A model generated the notes under the pieces. The model was not told the origin of the DNA and ran no database searches. It worked only from the letters and a program-made list of their open reading frames with translations. Source: Actinomycetes bacterium (GTDB lineage Bacteria > Actinomycetota > Actinomycetes > Actinomycetales > Dermabacteraceae). From it: a stretch of 18,598 nucleotides of DNA. The stretch covers positions 1 through 18,598 of the forward strand of contig JAEWEZ010000060.1 in NCBI GenBank assembly GCA_023389045.1. The letters run 5' to 3'. The translations under genes and the position numbers were made by a program. This document shows, piece after piece, positions 1 to 7,316 of this stretch (positions are counted from its first letter, which is position 1; each line of letters starts with the position of its first letter).

Positions 1-2031
1 GATCGTCGTGGCCGTGGCCCCCGTCCCGGCGGCGGTCCCGGTGGCGGTCCGGCAACCGGTGGCGGCCTGCCCCCGCGCGGCCGCGGCGGCCGTGGCTCCA
101 CGCAGGGCGCCTTCGGACGTGGCGGCAAGCCCGCGCGTTCGCGGAAGTCGAAGCGCGCGAAGCGCCAGGAATTCGAGCAGATGCAGGCGCCCGCGCCGGG
201 CGGTGTGAAGATTCCGCGCGGCGACGGCAAGACCATCCGTCTGCGTCGTGGTGCCTCCCTGACCGACTTCGCTGATCGGATTGACGTCAATCCCGCAGCG
301 CTGATCACGGTCCTCTTCGCCATGGGTGAGATGGCAACGGCCACCCAGTCCCTGGATGAGGACACCTTCGCGCTGCTCGGTGAGGAGCTCGGCTACAAGA
401 TCGAGATCGTCTCCCCGGAGGACGAGGAGCGCGAGCTGCTCGAGCAGTTCGACATCGACCTCGAAGCCGAACTGGCTGAAGAGGACGATGAAGATCGTCT
501 GCCCCGCCCGCCGGTGGTGACCGTGATGGGTCACGTCGACCACGGTAAGACCCGACTGCTCGACACGATCCGCAACACCCACGTGGTGGCCGGCGAGGCC
601 GGCGGCATCACCCAGCACATCGGTGCCTACCAGGTTGAGGTGGAACACGAGGGTGAAGACCGCGCGATCACCTTCATCGACACCCCCGGTCACGAGGCCT
701 TCACCGCTATGCGTGCCCGTGGTGCGAAGGTCACCGACATTGCGATCCTCGTGGTCGCGGCCGATGACGGCGTGATGCCCCAGACGATTGAGGCTCTGAA
801 CCACGCCCAGGCGGCCGATGTGCCGATCGTGGTGGCGGTCAACAAGATCGATAAGCCCGAGGCGAATCCCCAGAAGATCCGCCAGCAGCTGACCGAGTAC
901 AACCTGATCGCCGAGGAGTACGGCGGCGACACCATGTTCGTCGACGTCTCCGCCCGCGAGAATATGCACATTGACGACCTCCTCGAGGCCGTCCTGCTGA
1001 CCGCCGATGCGGCGCTGGACCTGCGTGCGAACCCCGATAAGGACGCCCGCGGTGTGGCCATCGAGGCGAACCTGGACCGCGGCCGCGGCCCGGTCGCGAC
1101 CGTGCTGGTCGAGCAGGGCACCCTGCGCGTGGGCGACTCGATCGTGTGTGGCACCGGCCATGGCCGCGTGCGCGCCATGATCGACGAGCACGGCGCGAAC
1201 CTGGAGGAGGCGGGCCCGTCCCGCCCCGTGCAGGTGCTTGGTCTGACCTCCGTGCCGGGCGCCGGTGACTCCTTCCTGGTGGCCCAGGACGAGCGCACCG
1301 CCCGCCAGATCGCGGAGAAGCGCGAGGCTGCTCAGCGTGCCGCGGCCCTCTCGAAGGCCCGCAAGCGCATCAGCCTCGAGGACATCAACAAGGCCATGGC
1401 CGAGGGCAAGGTGGAGACCCTCAACCTCATCCTCAAGGGTGACGCTGCCGGTTCCGTGGAGGCCCTGGAAGAGTCCCTGCTCGGTATCGACGTGGGCGAG
1501 GAAGTGCAGCTGCGCATCATCGACCGCGGTGTCGGCGCCATCACGATGAACAACATCAACCTGGCTGTTGCCTCGGATGCGGTGATCATCGGCTTCAACG
1601 TGCGCGCTGAAGGCCAGAACGCCGAGTACGCCGACCGCGAGGGCGTGGAGATCAAGTACTACAGCGTGATCTACCAGGCCATCGAAGAGGTCGAGAACGC
1701 CCTCAAGGGCATGCTCAAGCCGGAGTACGAAGAGGTGGATCTGGGCAGCGCCGAGATCCGCGAGATCTTCCGCTCCTCGAAGTTCGGCAATATCGCCGGT
1801 TCGATCGTGCGCGACGGCATCATCCGTCGTGGCGCGAAGGCTCGCATCACCCGCGATGGTGTGGTCGTCACGGAGAACCTCGAGATCGCCGGCCTGCGCC
1901 GCTTCAAGGACGATGTCACTGAGGTGCGCGAGGGCTACGAGTGCGGTATCAACCTCGGCTCCTTCAACGACCTGCAGCTCGGTGACCTCATCACCACCTA
2001 CGAGATGCAGGAGAAGCCGCGCTCGAACTGA
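1..2031 (+). CDS. infB: Translation initiation factor IF-2, 5'-truncated by window edge
   Basis: IF2 is a GTPase that places initiator tRNA on the 30S subunit and promotes joining of the 50S subunit. The frame is open from base 1, so the gene starts upstream; 676 residues are visible. Visible residues 1-60 are the Gly/Arg/Pro-rich low-complexity stretch typical of actinobacterial IF2. The IF2_N-like region follows (about 70-130), then an acidic linker (EEDDED). The G domain shows G1 GHVDHGKT (177-184), G3 DTPGH (from 227), G4 NKID (from 281) and G5 SARE (from 317). The C-terminal part carries the conserved EIREIF...GNIAG segment of domain IV and ends GDLITTYE, as the family does. An in-frame ATG at 181 is internal, not the start. 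In related genomes infB follows nusA and precedes rbfA; here a methyltransferase gene intervenes. Identification is near certain. Confidence 0.98.
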   Translation, partial: DRRGRGPRPGGGPGGGPATGGGLPPRGRGGRGSTQGAFGRGGKPARSRKSKRAKRQEFEQMQAPAPGGVKIPRGDGKTIRLRRGASLTDFADRIDVNPAALITVLFAMGEMATATQSLDEDTFALLGEELGYKIEIVSPEDEERELLEQFDIDLEAELAEEDDEDRLPRPPVVTVMGHVDHGKTRLLDTIRNTHVVAGEAGGITQHIGAYQVEVEHEGEDRAITFIDTPGHEAFTAMRARGAKVTDIAILVVAADDGVMPQTIEALNHAQAADVPIVVAVNKIDKPEANPQKIRQQLTEYNLIAEEYGGDTMFVDVSARENMHIDDLLEAVLLTADAALDLRANPDKDARGVAIEANLDRGRGPVATVLVEQGTLRVGDSIVCGTGHGRVRAMIDEHGANLEEAGPSRPVQVLGLTSVPGAGDSFLVAQDERTARQIAEKREAAQRAAALSKARKRISLEDINKAMAEGKVETLNLILKGDAAGSVEALEESLLGIDVGEEVQLRIIDRGVGAITMNNINLAVASDAVIIGFNVRAEGQNAEYADREGVEIKYYSVIYQAIEEVENALKGMLKPEYEEVDLGSAEIREIFRSSKFGNIAGSIVRDGIIRRGAKARITRDGVVVTENLEIAGLRRFKDDVTEVREGYECGINLGSFNDLQLGDLITTYEMQEKPRSN

Positions 2032-2105
2032 TCGAGCGTCACGATTGCAGCCTCAGGCCAGCGGCGGTGCGGTAACCCCGCATCGCCCCTGGCGGTGAGA
2101 CAGTG

Positions 2106-2150
2106 CCGCGCTCCCCGGCCCGCCCCGCGGTGGGTCGGGGAGCGCGGTGT
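2106..2150 (+). terminator. Strong hairpin after infB, probable intrinsic terminator
   Basis: Arms 2106-2121 and 2132-2147 form a 16-bp stem. The outer 12 bp pair perfectly and there is one G-U pair inside; the loop is 10 nt. The stem is followed only by a short T-rich stretch (TGTTATT) rather than a full U-tract, as is common for actinobacterial terminators. It lies 74 bp past the infB stop. If it works, the genes downstream (methyltransferase, rbfA, truB) need their own promoter or readthrough. Confidence 0.65.
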
Positions 2151-2152
2151 TA

Positions 2153-2180
2153 TTGACGGAAGAGCAGGGCTGGATGAACT
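2153..2180 (+). promoter_or_regulatory. Possible sigma-70-type promoter ahead of the methyltransferase
   Basis: TTGACG at 2153-2158 matches 5 of 6 bases of the -35 consensus. At 16-bp spacing it is followed by TGAACT (2175-2180), a poor -10 (3 of 6). It sits directly behind the infB hairpin, where a new promoter would be expected if transcription stops there. The leader to the GTG at 2328 would be about 140 nt. The weak -10 keeps this a guess. Confidence 0.22.
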
Positions 2181-2315
2181 GGCCGTAAGAACACAGCCCG
2201 AAGAACGAAGCGGAAGAATGGGCCCTGGCAGAATCGACGGGGTTGAGCCGACGAGCCGCGAAGCCACCGCACAGGCCACGGCATGCTTCACCGTGTGACC
2301 GGCACGAGTCGTGAG

Positions 2316-2323
2316 AAAGGAGG
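2316..2323 (+). promoter_or_regulatory. Ribosome binding site that fixes the methyltransferase start
   Basis: AAAGGAGG is a near-perfect Shine-Dalgarno sequence, 4 nt before the GTG at 2328. It lies inside the longer reading frame that opens at ATG 2283, and that ATG has no comparable site, so the GTG is preferred. Confidence 0.7.
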
Positions 2324-2327
2324 GGCA

Positions 2328-3602
2328 GTGACCACTACCAGGACCACTACCAGCGAGCTGTGCACGCTCATTGTGCTGCGCGCTCCCTCTGCGAACCGCG
2401 TGTACACCGCTGCCGCGGAAAGCCTGAGCTGCGCGGAGGCACACTGGGTGCTCGGCGCGAGGGGCCTCACGGCGCATTCCCTGCGGCCGTGCACGGTGGC
2501 CGGGGCGGATGCCCTGGCCGTGCAGGTGAGCGCCGAGGAGTCTAAAGCGGCGATCCCGGTGCTGCAGAGCCTCTCGACGAGCCTTGCCGTCTTCGAAACT
2601 GTCGGTGCGACAACCGGGGAAGCGCAGCCGGGCGACCAGCAGCCGCGCGACCAGCAGCCGGGCGACCAGCAGACGGGCGACCAGCAGACGGGCGAGATGC
2701 TTGGCCCCGACACCCTGCTGCGGCCCCTCACCCCGCGCCGCCCGGAACTGCACCCGAGCGACCTGGAAAGCACTCTGAAGTACTCCGGGAAGACGAATGA
2801 GCAGTTCACCGCCATGCTCGTGAATCTCGCGGCAGCGCTCAGCGGGCACCGGAACGGGCTGGACGATGGCACCCTGTCGCTGCTGGATCCGATGTGCGGG
2901 CGGGGCACGACCCTCAATCGTGCCCTGGCCCTCGGGCTGAGCCCCGTCGGCGCCGATATCGATACCAAAGACGTGGACGCCTACCGCGTCTTCATCTCCA
3001 CGTGGCTGCGCACCCACCGCTACAAGCATCATCTGGACCACGGGAAGCTGAGCCGCGAGGGCAAGAAACTCGGGGTGCGAGTGCATGCGGAGTTTGCCCG
3101 CGATAAAGCCGCCCAGAAAGCCGGCCAGGTGCAGACGGTGGATGTGTACGGGTGCGACACCGCCGAACTCTCGCATCTCATTCGCCGCGGGAGTATCGAC
3201 GTGATCGTCGCAGACCTGCCCTACGGGGTGCAGCACGGAGCCCGCAGCAAGGGCACCCTGCAGCGTTCCCCGCTGCAGGTGCTCGAAGCAGCAGCGCCCG
3301 GCTGGCGCCGACTGATGAAGGCCGACGGGGCCATGGCCCTGGCGGTCAACCGCCACACCCTGCCCCATTCAGCTGCCGCCGAGGCACTCGCCACCAGCGG
3401 CTTCACCGTCGTGAACCACCCGGGCAGCTTCCGCCACCGGGTGGACCAAGCCATCGACCGCGATGTGATCCTCGCGGTCCCCACCAACCATCCGCGGCTC
3501 GAGGAGTTTCATGCCCTCGGCGCCGCCCCGTCGGAGGAACCGAAGCTCGCTTCGGACCTCCACGAGCAGACCCTCCACGAGCAGACAAGGACCCCCTCAT
3601 GA
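2328..3602 (+). CDS. SAM-dependent methyltransferase, TRM11/Trm-G10 (UPF0020)-like
   Basis: The predicted protein has 424 residues and starts at GTG 2328, behind AAAGGAGG. Residues 1 to about 95 form an N-terminal domain that I cannot assign; a THUMP fold is not evident by eye. A Pro/Gly/Asp/Gln linker of five-residue repeats follows (about 101-123), then a Rossmann-type methyltransferase domain. Motif I is D187-PMCGRGTT and motif IV is D296-LPYG. Together they resemble enzymes that methylate an exocyclic amino group of guanine (Trm11, archaeal Trm-G10, RlmL-type), so an RNA base such as tRNA guanosine is the likely substrate. The known families usually have DPPY where this has DLPY. The C-terminus carries a second duplication (LHEQT twice). 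The stop overlaps the rbfA start in an ATGA, which implies translational coupling. A DNA methylase is a less likely alternative because no target-recognition domain is apparent. Confidence 0.8.
   Translation: MTTTRTTTSELCTLIVLRAPSANRVYTAAAESLSCAEAHWVLGARGLTAHSLRPCTVAGADALAVQVSAEESKAAIPVLQSLSTSLAVFETVGATTGEAQPGDQQPRDQQPGDQQTGDQQTGEMLGPDTLLRPLTPRRPELHPSDLESTLKYSGKTNEQFTAMLVNLAAALSGHRNGLDDGTLSLLDPMCGRGTTLNRALALGLSPVGADIDTKDVDAYRVFISTWLRTHRYKHHLDHGKLSREGKKLGVRVHAEFARDKAAQKAGQVQTVDVYGCDTAELSHLIRRGSIDVIVADLPYGVQHGARSKGTLQRSPLQVLEAAAPGWRRLMKADGAMALAVNRHTLPHSAAAEALATSGFTVVNHPGSFRHRVDQAIDRDVILAVPTNHPRLEEFHALGAAPSEEPKLASDLHEQTLHEQTRTPS
2628..2696 (+). repeat. 15-bp tandem repeat inside the methyltransferase linker
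   Basis: Four full copies lie at 2628-2642, 2643-2657, 2658-2672 and 2673-2687, with a nine-base partial copy to 2696. The unit is (C/A)CG(G/C)GCGACCAGCAG. It encodes PGDQQ, PRDQQ, PGDQQ, TGDQQ, then TGE. Copies differ at only one or two bases, which points to recent slippage expansion. Because the unit is a multiple of three, changes in copy number keep the frame and only alter linker length. Confidence 0.92.
3558..3587 (+). repeat. 15-bp direct duplication at the methyltransferase C-terminus
   Basis: CTCCACGAGCAGAC occurs at 3558-3571 and again at 3573-3586, a 15-bp period. It encodes LHEQT twice near the C-terminus, just before the overlap with rbfA. The second copy lies immediately upstream of the AAGGA that serves rbfA (3587-3591). 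Confidence 0.85.
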
Positions 3603-4102
3603 GCGACAACCCCCGTGCCCTCCGCCTGGCCGACCGCATCAAGGTCATCGTCGCGACCACCGTGGATAACCGCATCAAGGATCCGCGGCTCGGCTTCGTG
3701 ACCATCACCGATGTGCGCGTCAGCGGCGACCTGCAGCACGCCACCGTCTTCTACACCGTCTTCGGCTCCGAGGAGGAACGCGCCGGCACCGAGGCGGCGC
3801 TGCGCAGCGCCACCGGGATGCTGCGCCGTGAAGTCGGGCGCCAGACCGGGGTGCGACTGACCCCGACCCTCGAGTTCGTGCACGACGCGATCCCGGAGAA
3901 CGCCCGCACCATCGAGGACCTTCTGGTCGAGGCCCGCCACCGCGATGAGGAACTCGCGCGGGTGAAGGAAGGCGCCGTGCATGCCGGGGACGCAGATCCC
4001 TACCGCACCCCGCGTGAAGAGCTCGATGAGAGCGATGATGACGCCGACGACGCCGATCACGACGATGCCGCAGCAGACACCCGCGAGGAACCGCGGGCGT
4101 GA
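3599..4102 (+). CDS. rbfA: Ribosome-binding factor A (30S maturation)
   Basis: RbfA is a KH-type protein that binds the 30S subunit during late 16S rRNA maturation. The 167-residue product starts at ATG 3599, with AAGGA at 3587-3591 seven nt upstream, and the start overlaps the methyltransferase stop by four bases. The frame is open further upstream to 3152, but that part is antigenic noise of the overlapping gene rather than RbfA. Family segments are visible: RLADRIKVIVA near the N-terminus, DPRLGFVTITDVRVSGDLQHATVFY, and LTPTLEFVHDAIPENARTIEDLL. A long acidic tail (DESDDDADDADHDD) extends beyond the usual core, as in other actinobacterial RbfA proteins. The stop overlaps the truB start (GTGA). 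Confidence 0.96.
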   Translation: MSDNPRALRLADRIKVIVATTVDNRIKDPRLGFVTITDVRVSGDLQHATVFYTVFGSEEERAGTEAALRSATGMLRREVGRQTGVRLTPTLEFVHDAIPENARTIEDLLVEARHRDEELARVKEGAVHAGDADPYRTPREELDESDDDADDADHDDAAADTREEPRA

Positions 4103-5061
4103 GCCGCAGCCGCAGCCAGGGCGCCAGTCTCCACGGCATCCTGCTGGTCGATAAGGCCCCGGACCGAACCAGCCACGATGTGGTGGCGCGCGTCCGGTGG
4201 CTCCTGGGCACCAAGAAAGTCGGGCACGCCGGCACCCTGGATCCCATGGCAACCGGCCTGCTCGTTCTCGGCATCGGCCAAGGCACCCGTCTGCTCACCC
4301 ACCTCGTGGGGCTGGGTAAGACCTACACCGCCACCATCCGCCTTGGGCAAGCCACCACCACCGATGACCGCGAAGGTGAACCGCTGGGCGAGCCGGTCGA
4401 TGCCACGGGGATAGACGGCGAGCAGATCGAGGCGGCGCTGCAGCATCTGCGGGGCCGGATCATGCAGGTTCCCTCCACGGTGAGTGCGATCAAGATCGAC
4501 GGGCAGCGGGCCTATGCGCGCGCCCGCGCCGGGGAAGACGTGCAGCTGGAGGCTCGAGAAATCCGGGTGGATCGTTTCGAGGTGCAAAGCAGCCGCATAC
4601 AGGCGCCCTTCATGGACCTCGACGTGATCGTCACCTGCTCCTCGGGCACCTATGTGCGTGCTCTTGCGCGTGACCTCGGAGCAGCCCTCGGTGTAGGGGC
4701 GCACCTCACAGCGCTTCGTCGCACCGACGTCGGGCCCTTCTCGGTGGAGGAAGGTCTGCATGTTCCCGCGCGAGGGGAGGGGGACGACGTGGAACTTCCC
4801 TTGCTCGGCCTTGGCGCCTGCGCGGCGCGGGTGCTTCCGCAGGTGACGGTGAGCGAAGCCGATGCAGCAGCCTTGGGGCACGGTCAGCGGATTGAGCGCA
4901 GGCAGAGCCCGACCCTGCCAACGCAGCCCACTCCATCGACCCCCGAGGACGGCACCGTGGCGGCGCTAGACGAGCAGGGGCGCCTGTGCGCAGTCCTCAC
5001 TGCCGAGGGTGCACGCCGCTGGCGTCCGGTGCTTGTCATCGCCCCGGAGAACCGCAGCTGA
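4099..5061 (+). CDS. truB: tRNA pseudouridine(55) synthase
   Basis: TruB converts U55 of the tRNA T-loop to pseudouridine. The product has 320 residues, with a GTG start at 4099 overlapping the rbfA stop and GAGGAA (4085-4090) eight nt upstream. The N-terminal core shows GILLVDKAPDRTSHDVV and KKVGHAGTLDPMATGLLV; D48 in GTLDP is the expected catalytic Asp. KTYTATIRLGQATTTDDREGE, PSTVSAIKIDGQRAYARAR and CSSGTYVRALARDLG follow, all typical of the family. The last 80 or so residues correspond to the C-terminal PUA-like part, with a Pro/Thr-rich insertion (PTLPTQPTPSTPEDG). It ends the methyltransferase-rbfA-truB unit. Confidence 0.97.
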   Translation: MSRSRSQGASLHGILLVDKAPDRTSHDVVARVRWLLGTKKVGHAGTLDPMATGLLVLGIGQGTRLLTHLVGLGKTYTATIRLGQATTTDDREGEPLGEPVDATGIDGEQIEAALQHLRGRIMQVPSTVSAIKIDGQRAYARARAGEDVQLEAREIRVDRFEVQSSRIQAPFMDLDVIVTCSSGTYVRALARDLGAALGVGAHLTALRRTDVGPFSVEEGLHVPARGEGDDVELPLLGLGACAARVLPQVTVSEADAAALGHGQRIERRQSPTLPTQPTPSTPEDGTVAALDEQGRLCAVLTAEGARRWRPVLVIAPENRS

Positions 5062-5199
5062 GGCCTCTGCCTGCGATAGCGCTTCTTCCCACGGTTTCCC
5101 GCGCGGTATTCCTGCCGTAGGCGGTTTTTGGGCTATTCGCAGTGGCTATCGAAGCCGTCAGGATCTCAGGGGAAAGAAGACGACGCAGACAGCATGGCG

Positions 5200-5233
5200 A
5201 AGGGCCCTCCCGGTTTATCCGGGAGGGCCCTTT
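5200..5233. terminator. Bidirectional terminator between truB and the L,D-transpeptidase
   Basis: Arms 5200-5213 and 5219-5232 form a perfect 14-bp stem around the loop TTTAT. TTTAA follows the stem on the plus strand. It sits between two convergent genes, 138 bp after truB and about 105 bp after the transpeptidase stop, so it can serve both. The rest of 5062-5337 shows no convincing gene. Confidence 0.85.
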
Positions 5234-5337
5234 AACGCTGTGCGATTCTCAGGTTCTGCCTTCTTATCGGGCTGTCGCGTTGCGGTCAGGGACGTACCGC
5301 TAGGCGCTCAGCCCCGTGCAGGGAGAACTTCTGAGGA

Positions 5338-6846
5338 TCAGCGGTGCACCTCCACGCGGGTTCCGATGCCGGCCCAGTTGTAGAGCCATTTCGCATCGGA
5401 GACTCGCATGTTGACGCAGCCGTGGGAACCGGAATATCCGAAGGAGGAACGCCAGGGGGCGCCGTGGATGGCGTAACCACCGTGGAAGTACTGCACCCAG
5501 GGAACATCCTTGGTGTAGTAGTGCTTCGGGTGGCCCTTGGGGTAGCGGCTCTGGTTGGTCATGTCCTGCTTGTCGTACCGCAGGTAGATCTCGAAGGAAC
5601 CGGTCACTGTTCCGTACCCGGCTTTCCCGTCGACCATGCTGCGCGGGCCCCACACCGGGGTCGTGCCCACGTACGCCGTCACAGTCCTCTTACTGAGGTT
5701 AATGTCGATCCACTTCTCGCCCTGAGCGGCGTCTGCGCCGGGATTCTCACCGGCCTCGCCTTCACCCTCAGCAGGAGCTTTGGCCTGGGTCATCTTGGCC
5801 TCGACCTTCTCGGTAGCGAAGGCAGCTTCCAGCGGCGTCGCCCCCTTCAGCGCTGCAATGAGGTCGTCGGCGACCTTGTCGGTGTTGGTGACCTTCAGAC
5901 CATCGGTCTTTTCAGCGATCACCTTCACGACCTTGCCGGAGTCGTCGATCTGCTCGATCCCGTTCTTCGCCTTCCGCCCGGTCTTATCTGCGCGGTCAGC
6001 GACCCATTCACGCACAGCCTTCTCGTCCACCGTGATGGCCAGGTTGTTACCGGACTCATCGGGAGCAACGGACAGCCAAGAGCTTCGACGCTCAGGGGAA
6101 ACCTCGTAGGTTTTGTCTTCCGCGCCCTTGATCGACATGGGCTGGTCGAGCATCGCCGTGATCTGCTCGTGGGTCTTCTCCGCCTCAGCGGTGGTGATCG
6201 CCGGTTCGATCTTCTGGATCTTCTGGGTCACCGAGAAGGACTCGAGGGCCGGAGCCTTCGTGCTCACGGTCTCCACGAAAGCCTTGGGGTCAACCCCCTG
6301 GCCTTCACGACCGGGCTCGACGGACCACTTCTCAGCGTCTTTGTCGTAGTTCAGCTTCGCATCCACCGGCTGGGTGCGGTCCGCGGGAACGAGGCCCTTC
6401 GCGAAGTCAGCAGCGGCCTTCTCGTCCACTGCGACCGTCGGCTGCACCGGGTGCTCACCGGACCACAGGGACTTCAGAACCCCGCCGAAGGAATCGTCAC
6501 GGCCGAGGGCTGCCTTGGCGGTGGCCTCAGCGTCGACGCTCACGCCGAGATCCTTGAGGGGAACCTCGCGGCTTTCGCCGCCTTCGGTCTGCACAGAAAC
6601 TGTGACGCCATCGGCGCGCTTCTGCACCAGAGAGGCGATCTCCTCAGCGCTCTGGCCGGCAACATCCTGGCCAAACACCGTGGTTCCGGGCAGGGCGCGA
6701 TCAGAGAAGCTCGAGGCGTAGGCGTAGGCGCCTCCGGCGAGCACCACCGCGATCACCGCGACGATGGACAGGAGGATCAGTGCGAGGCGCTTGCGTCCGC
6801 GTCCCGAGGGGCGGTCCAGCGTGGCCGCATCGGTACCGTGGGTCAT
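5338..6846 (-). CDS. L,D-transpeptidase (YkuD domain), membrane-anchored
   Basis: L,D-transpeptidases form 3-3 cross-links in peptidoglycan outside the membrane. From the ATG at 6846 the product has 502 residues; GGAAGAGA lies about 8 nt upstream. A longer frame opens at 6939, but its first 31 residues look non-coding and precede the charged-then-hydrophobic start. Residues 21-44 form one signal-anchor helix after RGRKR. The middle (about 60-350) looks like two peptidoglycan-binding 4 (VanW-associated) units. A Gly/Glu/Ala linker (AEGEGEAGENPG) leads to the YkuD domain (about 378-502). Its signature is present: H461-GAPW...SGS-H475-G-C477-VNM, with C477 the nucleophile. The gene is convergent to truB and divergent from ribF, so it is a separate unit within the ribosome/RNA gene block. 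Confidence 0.95.
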   Translation of the reverse strand: MTHGTDAATLDRPSGRGRKRLALILLSIVAVIAVVLAGGAYAYASSFSDRALPGTTVFGQDVAGQSAEEIASLVQKRADGVTVSVQTEGGESREVPLKDLGVSVDAEATAKAALGRDDSFGGVLKSLWSGEHPVQPTVAVDEKAAADFAKGLVPADRTQPVDAKLNYDKDAEKWSVEPGREGQGVDPKAFVETVSTKAPALESFSVTQKIQKIEPAITTAEAEKTHEQITAMLDQPMSIKGAEDKTYEVSPERRSSWLSVAPDESGNNLAITVDEKAVREWVADRADKTGRKAKNGIEQIDDSGKVVKVIAEKTDGLKVTNTDKVADDLIAALKGATPLEAAFATEKVEAKMTQAKAPAEGEGEAGENPGADAAQGEKWIDINLSKRTVTAYVGTTPVWGPRSMVDGKAGYGTVTGSFEIYLRYDKQDMTNQSRYPKGHPKHYYTKDVPWVQYFHGGYAIHGAPWRSSFGYSGSHGCVNMRVSDAKWLYNWAGIGTRVEVHR

Positions 6847-7316
6847 GCTTGGTCTCTTCCCGGTGGCCGATGTGCGATGCGCTGGAGCGGAGCGAGCTCC
6901 GGCGCAGGGGTCCCTCCCCATGGCCACCTGCCTGGTCACGATACCGGAGCAGGCCGAAAAGAGGGATGGTTGGCGGCGGCGTTTTCGTCACAGATGTCTG
7001 AACTGACGGTGGGTGTGAAACGCCGCGCACACCACCCCTTCCTCTCTGGGCGCATAGGCTCTGGGACTGCGGGATGAGGGCCGGCGCAGAGATACAGTGA
7101 GACCTGCTGTGTGCCGGAGGTGGTAGCACTGCCCCACAGGGCTGCCGCAGAGAGCTGCCAGGTGGAGCTGCCTCATGCTCTCTGTCTCTCTCTATGCCGC
7201 CTTTATACCGCCGCCTGCATCCTGACCGCTATCTGCATCGCGAGCCCTCCTGAGCCCGCGCCACCGCTCCCTACCGCGCCGCCCCGTCGGCCCTGGCCTG
7301 GAAGGAACGCCCCGCT
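6847..7316. other. Divergent intergenic region between L,D-transpeptidase and ribF
   Basis: This 470-bp gap must hold the promoters for the minus-strand transpeptidase and for plus-strand ribF. I see no convincing sigma-70 pair. TAGGCT (7055-7060) and TACAGT (7095-7100) fit TANNNT -10 boxes but lack matching -35 elements. On the minus strand TATCGT near 6939 is a similar isolated hit. A pyrimidine-rich tract with CTCTCT repeats lies at about 7178-7198. There is no FMN riboswitch core (no GGGTGAAA-type segment) before ribF. The short frames here look spurious. Confidence 0.6.

Noticed and set aside
2095..2298. Small gene in the infB-methyltransferase gap
   Set aside because: The frame runs through the terminator-like hairpin, lacks a convincing ribosome binding site and resembles nothing.
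2628..2696. CRISPR-like array
   Set aside because: The units are 15 bp, have no spacers and are in frame within a coding gene.
1998..3368. 456-codon minus-strand frame with repeats LLVAR opposite the methyltransferase
   Set aside because: The repeats are the reverse strand of the 15-bp linker repeat. The plus strand carries methyltransferase motifs and a good ribosome binding site.
3152..3598. Upstream extension of the rbfA frame
   Set aside because: It overlaps the methyltransferase almost entirely, looks non-coding, and ATG 3599 has a Shine-Dalgarno sequence and a family-like N-terminus.
5344..7077. 577-codon plus-strand frame opposite the L,D-transpeptidase
   Set aside because: The minus-strand gene has a YkuD active site and signal anchor. 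The plus frame is a compositional shadow rich in Leu, Val, Gly and Arg.
7100..7316. FMN riboswitch before ribF
   Set aside because: GCGAGCC-like bits occur, but the conserved RFN core segments and pairing helices are not present.
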